Source: a bacterium (GTDB lineage: Bacteria; Patescibacteriota; Saccharimonadia; Saccharimonadales; UBA4665). From it: a DNA stretch of 41,352 nucleotides. Below, piece after piece: positions 39,656-41,352 of this stretch (position 1 is the first letter of the stretch; each line of letters opens with the position of its first letter). The position numbers and the translations under genes were made by a program. The notes beneath the pieces are model-generated. The model did no database searches. It was not told where the DNA came from and saw only the letters and a program-made list of their open reading frames with translations. Location: positions 9,530 through 50,881 of the forward strand of contig DAIDMV010000005.1 of NCBI GenBank assembly GCA_027448765.1, in the 5' to 3' direction.

Positions 39656-41176
39656 TTCTAAGTAAGACGTTTGATTGTTTTCACTATAAGGTAAACAAAT
39701 ATTACGTTCTTTCCAAGAAACATTGGAAGTTAAGTAACTAATCATTGATTTGTGGTTGATGTAGATATCATAATAAATATAAATAAAATAAAATATGCCT
39801 AAAAATCTAAATAAATGATGATAAGTAATTTTCATTAAGTTATCAAAATAAAAAATTGAAATCATGAACGATAAAATTGAAACAATACTTAAGAAGTAGT
39901 TGTGACTTAATAAGCCAACAAAAATTAAGATAAAGGGCAAAACAAATAAAACTAAATCAAAGAGACTGACTAAGGCCAAATTACCAATTTGTTGATTTAA
40001 CTTCGGAAAACTTAATCTTATAGCTGTATCTTTTTGATCGCTTAAGGCTTTATTAGATGTCAAATCAATATATTTACCCGATTCATAGAATCGATATTTT
40101 AATTGATTGTCGACCATAGCTTTAGCTAAACTTTTTTCAGGTAATAAATTTCTTTTTAATCGATTAAATCCATCAAGTTTATGAAGAGTTTTAGTATCGA
40201 TCATCCAACAAGAAGTCAATGAACCTGGTTTTTTATTAATTAGACCGGATAGCATAGCTTCAAAATTATACCTAATTACCTGATAATTAAAGTTAGATAA
40301 AATTTTAGTTTTATTAAAGTAATTTCTCGGTAAAAAACTAATTAAATTATCTTTTTGACTTAACATTAATTCGACCATTGATCTGATAGAATGTTGATTG
40401 AAAATCATATCAACACCACAAAAAAGTAGAATGTCTCCATTGGATTGTTCAAATAGTTGTTGATAGGCATAATTTTTAGCCAACCAATTATCTGGTGGAA
40501 GTTGGCCTTCAATAAACACAACTCCTTGATGAGCAAAGCTTTTAATAATTTCAGCCGTATGTTTATTTTGCGAGCAATCATCTAGAACTAAAATTTCCAA
40601 CTTAGGATAATCAGAAGCCACCAAACTCTCTAAGCATCGGAATAAATTCTCTGATTCATTTCGAGCCGGAATTAAAACACTAATAGTTGGTAAATCTTTA
40701 TCGTAATAATGAACAGAAACTCGTGGTGGTTTTAACTTACGACTGGTTTTAATCAGTTTGAGACTTAAACCAATTAATATAATTAAAATTATGACGGATA
40801 TAACATTAATCAAAGACAAGTTAGTAATTAAATTATAACTAATCATTAATTGAACTAGAATTAAAGCCAACTGAATGAGACTTAAATTTAAACTAGTCTT
40901 AAGTGATCCTTTTAGTTTTAAACTATGGCTTGATTGATGGTTGAAATGAAAATAAAGATTAATGATTCGATAAGCCGTTATAATCCCAATGACGATAGTT
41001 AAATCATAGTAATAAAAGAGTAGCACTAAACTAGAAAAAATTAATAATATTATTTGTAGATAAACTAACAGATTAATTAACTTAAAATGAGGATTTAGCT
41101 TTAAAAGAAAATATTCTGTGGCAATCAATAAACAAAATAAATAAATCGGGTAATTAACAATCATAACCATTATCAT
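39650..41176 (-). CDS. Membrane GT2-family glycosyltransferase
   Basis: The 508-residue product has about four N-terminal membrane helices, a GT2 catalytic domain and about three C-terminal helices. The catalytic domain shows LPTISVLIPARNESENLFRCLESLVASDYPKLEILVLDDCSQN, then QLPPDNWLAKNYAYQQLFEQSNGDILLFCGVDMIF with a DxD-like segment. It resembles membrane GT2 enzymes acting on lipid acceptors such as CruC-type carotenoid glucosyltransferases; the substrate is unknown. Two later in-frame ATGs (41170, 41164) exist. TATGAT on the minus strand ends 7 nt before 41164, so the true start may be there (MIVNYPIYLF). Confidence 0.85.
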   Translation of the reverse strand: MIMVMIVNYPIYLFCLLIATEYFLLKLNPHFKLINLLVYLQIILLIFSSLVLLFYYYDLTIVIGIITAYRIINLYFHFNHQSSHSLKLKGSLKTSLNLSLIQLALILVQLMISYNLITNLSLINVISVIILIILIGLSLKLIKTSRKLKPPRVSVHYYDKDLPTISVLIPARNESENLFRCLESLVASDYPKLEILVLDDCSQNKHTAEIIKSFAHQGVVFIEGQLPPDNWLAKNYAYQQLFEQSNGDILLFCGVDMIFNQHSIRSMVELMLSQKDNLISFLPRNYFNKTKILSNFNYQVIRYNFEAMLSGLINKKPGSLTSCWMIDTKTLHKLDGFNRLKRNLLPEKSLAKAMVDNQLKYRFYESGKYIDLTSNKALSDQKDTAIRLSFPKLNQQIGNLALVSLFDLVLFVLPFILIFVGLLSHNYFLSIVSILSFMISIFYFDNLMKITYHHLFRFLGIFYFIYIYYDIYINHKSMISYLTSNVSWKERNICLPYSENNQTSYLEL

Positions 41177-41225
41177 AATAAATAATTTTTGAAAATAATA
41201 CTAATCAAGATGAGATTAACAGTTT

Positions 41226-41249
41226 AATAGATCGATCGATTTATCTATT
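41226..41249. repeat. Inverted repeat in divergent intergenic region
   Basis: AATAGAT (41226-41232) and ATCTATT (41243-41249) are exact inverted arms with a centre containing CGATCGAT. It lies between the minus-strand GT2 gene and the gene starting at 41313, so it may be a regulator site; there is no T-tract to make it a terminator. Confidence 0.35.
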
Positions 41250-41312
41250 TAGACTTAAATTCTTATCTGTTGTTTTATTTTTTTTGTCTACCATTCTATT
41301 ATATATATACAT

Positions 41313-41352
41313 ATGAACCCTATAACTATTAAATCTTATAAAAAACTAAATG
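41313..41352 (+). CDS. Start of an unidentified gene (partial, runs off window)
   Basis: ATG at 41313 opens a frame MNPITIKSYKKLN that continues to the window end. Promoter-like AT-rich sequence (TATTATATATATA) lies just upstream and no Shine-Dalgarno is seen, similar to leaderless genes in this window. Too short to assign. Confidence 0.35.
   Translation, partial: MNPITIKSYKKLN

Noticed and set aside
1-41352. CRISPR array, IS element or prophage
   Set aside because: No regularly spaced repeats, transposase, integrase or phage structural genes were found on either strand; the DUF2779 nuclease alone is not evidence for CRISPR.
1-41352. Alternative genetic code with UGA as Gly (as in SR1/Gracilibacteria)
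   Set aside because: rpsQ, trpS, rplD and rpsE end at UGA in the expected places and conserved Gly/Trp positions in the ribosomal proteins are not encoded by UGA.

Overview
The window comes from an AT-rich bacterium of the Candidate Phyla Radiation (Patescibacteria), most probably Saccharibacteria (TM7). The evidence is a ribosomal-protein superoperon without rpmD (L30) between rpsE and rplO, very compact gene packing, Cys-less forms of the small ribosomal proteins, and standard-code use (TGA ends several genes, and a CCA-anticodon tRNA-Trp is present). The phylum call rests on general resemblance and was not tested phylogenetically.

Layout. Positions 1-2824 hold the 3' part of rpoC. The translation superoperon follows at 2900-22124: rpsL-rpsG-fusA-tuf-rpsJ-rplC-rplD-rplW-rplB-rpsS-rplV-rpsC-rplP-rpmC-rpsQ-rplN-rplX-rplE-rpsN-rpsH-rplF-rplR-rpsE-rplO-secY, then infA-rpmJ-rpsM-rpsK-rpsD-rpoA-rplQ-rplM-rpsI. 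All genes are on +, and most start with Shine-Dalgarno-like purine runs. Internal promoters are visible before tuf, rpsJ, rplC and infA. From 22114 the window becomes mixed housekeeping: a small NAD(P)-binding protein (-), then trpS, an RluA/RluD-type pseudouridine synthase, a DNA polymerase III delta'-like AAA+ protein, a membrane-anchored TPR protein, a tRNA cluster (Thr-UGU, Tyr-GUA, Thr-GGU), a candidate small RNA, and rpmG (L33).

Positions 26857-31188 (-) form a three-gene alpha-glucan operon: a glycogen-synthase-like glycosyltransferase, a GH57 hydrolase and a GH15 glucoamylase-like hydrolase. None has a signal peptide, which suggests intracellular glycogen turnover. Next are a small unknown protein, a DUF2779-type nuclease (possible Cas4-like part plus DEDD exonuclease), and a P3A-type proton ATPase. 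A 1.5-kb islet at 35528-37076 lies between tRNA-Trp and a 28-nt remnant of a tRNA 3' end. It carries a Phd/VapC toxin-antitoxin pair and a decayed, frameshifted 2H-phosphoesterase-like gene. The window ends with a P-loop kinase-like protein, a YgjP/DUF45 metallopeptidase, a cytosolic PAS histidine kinase, a membrane GT2 glycosyltransferase, and the first codons of another gene.

Two organisational features stand out. Outside the ribosomal cluster, many transcription units have a -10 box only 6-7 nt before the ATG, so their mRNAs should be leaderless. All four convergent gene pairs abut or overlap (0-15 nt), leaving no space for a terminator between them. Notable protein oddities are a divergent RpoC trigger loop (QLSLDSKH) and an EF-G whose guanine-specificity motif reads NKIN instead of NKxD. 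I found no CRISPR array, insertion sequence or prophage.
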